NCBI GenBank assembly: GCA_036752465.1
Contig: DAIOSQ010000045.1
Span: 1 to 16,106 of the forward strand
From: DAIOSQ01 sp036752465
Lineage (GTDB): Bacteria > Pseudomonadota > Gammaproteobacteria > Legionellales > Legionellaceae
DNA length: 16,106 nucleotides
Direction: 5' to 3'
Shown here: in pieces, positions 14,018-16,106 of the stretch
Numbering within the stretch: the first letter of the stretch is position 1
Layout of the letters: the number at the start of each line of letters is the position of its first letter
The notes under the pieces: generated by a model
Seen by the model: only the letters and a program-made list of their open reading frames with translations
What the model was told of the DNA's origin: nothing
The model's database searches: none
Made by a program: the position numbers and the translations under genes

Positions 14018-15675
14018 CCAGCGTACCTCATCTGTATGTGCCAGGCATCCAGGGTAGTGCCTAAAATTCGTTCCAAAGCAGATACTTGGTTCAAATAAGC
14101 TATTTTAGCACTAATAAGACCCATCTGAGATAAAATTAGCTGATTTTGTGTATTGTTTACATCCAATGCACTGGTAATACCTGCTTGTAATTTCTTTTTT
14201 TCCAGTGCATATGACTGTTGCGCTAAATCAACTTGGTGCACGGCCAACTCATATTGCTTGGCCTGACTTTGAATATTATGAATGGTATTTTTGATGGTGG
14301 TTATCAGGGCACGCTTGGTAGCAATAATGGTCAAGCGATCTTTTTCCAGTTTTATTTTAGCGGTAATGAGTTGACTGCGCCTAGCAATATCATGCAAGGG
14401 AATTTTCAGGGTAACCCCTGCGGATTCATTAAGATTTCGGCCACTGTACAGTCTGCTTTGGGAGCCATTTTTATTATCCACGCCAGTCAAGGTGCCCGCA
14501 CTCACATTGGCATTGAGATCTAGCTGCCATAGCTGTTGATTTTTTGCAACCTCATAAGCCCGCTCGTCCGCTTTTAGCGCCATTTGCAAGGCCAAAAACT
14601 GGGTATTATGCTGCAAAGCCATGGCAACCGATTGATTTATTTGGGGTATCGTCAATTCACCAAGGTTAACATCACTTGGAACGGCAAGCTTCATCTCTGG
14701 ATCAAGGCCAATGCTTTGCAATAAATCTAAGGTAGCGGTGGTGAAATCATTGTTAGCCTGCTCGACCATCAGATTTAACGATTGAATTTGATACGATTGT
14801 TGAATATTTGCCGTAGGCTGCAATTGTCCCGCTTTGATTTTCTGCGCATTAATATCGTATGAGGTTTTTGCCTCTTGCAGTTGCCTTTGTGCATTTTTTA
14901 AGTTATTACCACTTAACACCAAGCTGCGATATGCGCTGATAATCTGGGTGATTTGATCAATAACAGATTGTTTTAGTGTCAATTTATTTAACGTCTCATT
15001 ATCCAATGCATCCAGCAAGCTGGCTTCATTGGCTTTTTTGCCGAAGCCACGGAGGATTGGTTGCGTAAAGCTAAAATTCAACAACGGATTATAATTGCCG
15101 TAAGTTGCCAAATTATTATCCATGGTCAGCGCGGCCTGACTGCCGTATTTGTTTTTTAAGTGCAGCTCCGGTGTCGCCATATAGCTTTGGACAGAGGTAG
15201 TACCAGCATTGCTATATTGACTGCGTTCTATAGCGGCAGTGCCGGCCAAGGCGTATTGTAATTCAAACTCATTGCGTGCCAGGCGCAATTGATAACGCTG
15301 TAGTACCCGGTCTAATTCAGCGTTTTGAATATTTGGGTTATAACGCAAGGCCAATAAAATTGCTTCCTTTAAGCCAAGGTGCAAAACTTTTTTGTTGTGT
15401 GCCGCTGGGGCGGTAGGTAAATTGATCCACTCTTTTAGGATATATTCAGGATTATGAATCGCTTTGCCTAAACGTTGCTCACTGGCAGCAACATGTGCTT
15501 GCTCCGCTTTGGGCTCGCCTACCCAGCGATACAAGCCATCACTCGCTGCACAAGCGGCGGCATTCGCGAGCAGATAACACAGCAGTATTATGACGGCATG
15601 CAGGCATAGTCGTCGCCAAGCACATCGAGATTGCGCAAATAACGAACGGTCAGTCTTGGCAGTGGCAGGTATCAC
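14014..15675 (-). CDS. TolC-like outer-membrane efflux channel
   Basis: An outer-membrane/periplasmic tunnel protein, 553 residues from the chosen start. A signal peptide is seen at about 20-44 (RRLCLHAVIILLCYLL, then ANAAACAA before SDG). Two related outer-membrane efflux repeats follow: the first contains LHLGLKEAILLALRYNPNIQ, LNFSFTQPILRGFG and the KAGQLQPTANIQQSYQIQ helix; the second contains TIPQINQSVAMALQHNTQF, VTLKIPLHDIARRSQLITA and LQAGITSALDVNNTQNQLI. No ATG exists before the signal peptide. The frame opens with TTG at 15807, but the predicted transcript starts at about 15805, which rules that out. GTG 15675 (after TGAGA) or TTG 15690 (after GGTGA) are the realistic starts; I chose GTG. 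It is the first gene of the operon, overlapping the adaptor by 4 bp. Function is confident from sequence and neighbours; the exact N-terminus is not. Confidence 0.9.
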   Translation of the reverse strand: MIPATAKTDRSLFAQSRCAWRRLCLHAVIILLCYLLANAAACAASDGLYRWVGEPKAEQAHVAASEQRLGKAIHNPEYILKEWINLPTAPAAHNKKVLHLGLKEAILLALRYNPNIQNAELDRVLQRYQLRLARNEFELQYALAGTAAIERSQYSNAGTTSVQSYMATPELHLKNKYGSQAALTMDNNLATYGNYNPLLNFSFTQPILRGFGKKANEASLLDALDNETLNKLTLKQSVIDQITQIISAYRSLVLSGNNLKNAQRQLQEAKTSYDINAQKIKAGQLQPTANIQQSYQIQSLNLMVEQANNDFTTATLDLLQSIGLDPEMKLAVPSDVNLGELTIPQINQSVAMALQHNTQFLALQMALKADERAYEVAKNQQLWQLDLNANVSAGTLTGVDNKNGSQSRLYSGRNLNESAGVTLKIPLHDIARRSQLITAKIKLEKDRLTIIATKRALITTIKNTIHNIQSQAKQYELAVHQVDLAQQSYALEKKKLQAGITSALDVNNTQNQLILSQMGLISAKIAYLNQVSALERILGTTLDAWHIQMRYAG

Positions 15676-15811
15676 TATCTCATTTCTCAATATATCACCA
15701 ACATATATCCCAAGATACTTGTTCTGGTCGAATAATACAGGACCTAGGCTATCGCGAAAATCCAGTATCTTCGGGTAGTACACGGATACAAATTCTGCAC
15801 GGTGCAACTAA

Positions 15812-15840
15812 ATTATCTAATTATGTTGCTAAAAAGTCAA
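15812..15840 (-). promoter_or_regulatory. Strong predicted promoter of the tolC-like/adaptor/ABC/ubiX operon
   Basis: On the minus strand TTGACT (-35, 15835-15840, 5/6), a 17-base spacer and GATAAT (-10, 15812-15817, 5/6) is the best sigma70-type promoter in the window. It predicts a start near 15805 and a leader of about 115-130 bases. A small dyad, AATTA (15811-15815) and TAATT (15818-15822), overlaps the -10 and might be an operator half-site pair, but it is AT-rich and weak evidence. Confidence 0.65.
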
Positions 15841-15869
15841 ATTGTAAATCTATTAGCAGAGTGGGATCG

Positions 15870-15898
15870 AAAAAACTAAAACAGCTGCATCGTAACTG
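15870..15898 (-). terminator. Possible weak intrinsic terminator of the gene at the right edge
   Basis: In the minus-strand transcript CAGTT and AGCTG can pair (5 bp with one G-U) around a 7-base loop, followed by TTTTAGTTTTTT, which includes the TAG stop of the gene itself. The stem is short, so termination may be partial and could let transcription pass into the pump operon. Confidence 0.25.
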
Positions 15899-16106
15899 CA
15901 TCATGCCCTAATTGAAGCTCCTCATAAATTTTTTCAAACAGCACGTGGGCAGTTCCTCTGAGCAGCTCAAAGGTCGACACAAACGATAAATAAATCGCAA
16001 GGTCACTGCGGTAATGATTTAGCCTGTCTAAATCTGCATGGTTATTATCTGGGTACTCGAAAACACGGTCCTCAAGCTCCTCCTCATCGTCGTCAATAGT
16101 ATGGTC
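15876..16106 (-). CDS. C-terminal 76 residues of an unrecognised gene (5' end outside window)
   Basis: A minus-strand frame open from the window edge to a TAG at 15876-15878. It begins DHTIDDDEEELEDRVFEYP and continues through DLDRLNHYRSDLAIYLSFV to HDAVTMQLF. The acidic first part is followed by two helical stretches (YRSDLAIYLSFVSTFELL; HVLFEKIYEELQL). Codon usage looks coding, and no other frame competes. I do not recognise a family from this piece. It ends 36 bp before the -35 of the pump operon promoter, in the same direction. Confidence 0.6.
   Translation of the reverse strand, partial: DHTIDDDEEELEDRVFEYPDNNHADLDRLNHYRSDLAIYLSFVSTFELLRGTAHVLFEKIYEELQLGHDAVTMQLF

Noticed and set aside
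1..16106. CRISPR arrays, tRNA or rRNA genes, transposases
   Set aside because: No regularly spaced repeats, no tRNA-like cloverleaf with a TTCGA-type arm, and no transposase-like protein were seen on reading.

Overview
The window reads as a chromosomal segment of a gammaproteobacterium, probably a host-associated member of the Legionellales or a similar lineage. ThyA and UbiX closely resemble their gammaproteobacterial counterparts. The middle of the window carries proteins typical of intracellular bacteria: an ankyrin-repeat protein with a C-terminal U-box, a second large protein with degenerate ankyrin-like repeats, and two large proteins I do not recognise. The placement is inferred from gene content only; no rRNA or tRNA is visible.

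Layout. Positions 1-635 hold the 3' part of thyA (+). Positions 636-1038 have no clear gene, apart from a possible 41-residue ORF. Positions 1039-2829 (-) encode the ankyrin/U-box protein, a candidate translocated E3 ubiquitin ligase, with a well-formed promoter and a hairpin over its ribosome binding site. The 266-bp gap before the next gene contains what looks like the broken C-terminal end of an outer-membrane beta-barrel protein. Positions 3096-4427 (+) encode an unrecognised 443-residue protein, followed by a PAS/HD-GYP cyclic-di-GMP phosphodiesterase-like protein (+) to 5519. Positions 5563-7572 (-) encode a 669-residue membrane and coiled-coil protein with an acidic tail. Positions 7766-10360 (+) encode an 864-residue protein with ankyrin-like repeats, long helices and an acidic C-terminus.

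From 15.8 kb leftwards runs a compact minus-strand operon: a TolC-like outer-membrane channel, a MacA/HlyD-like periplasmic adaptor, an ABC ATPase, a MacB-like permease and ubiX. All four junctions overlap (4, 29, 4 and 8 bp). A near-consensus sigma70-type promoter (TTGACT, 17 bp, GATAAT) precedes it. The first four genes would form a complete tripartite efflux or export pump across both membranes; ubiX makes the prenylated flavin cofactor for UbiD in ubiquinone synthesis. The 3' end of ubiX overlaps the 3' end of the convergent 864-residue gene by 4 bp. A further minus-strand gene, cut by the right edge, ends at 15876.

The most interesting part is 1.0-10.4 kb: an ankyrin/U-box protein, three other large effector-like or unrecognised proteins, a signalling protein with an unusual HHC variant of the HD-GYP motif, and a gene relic. 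I found no mobile element or CRISPR array.
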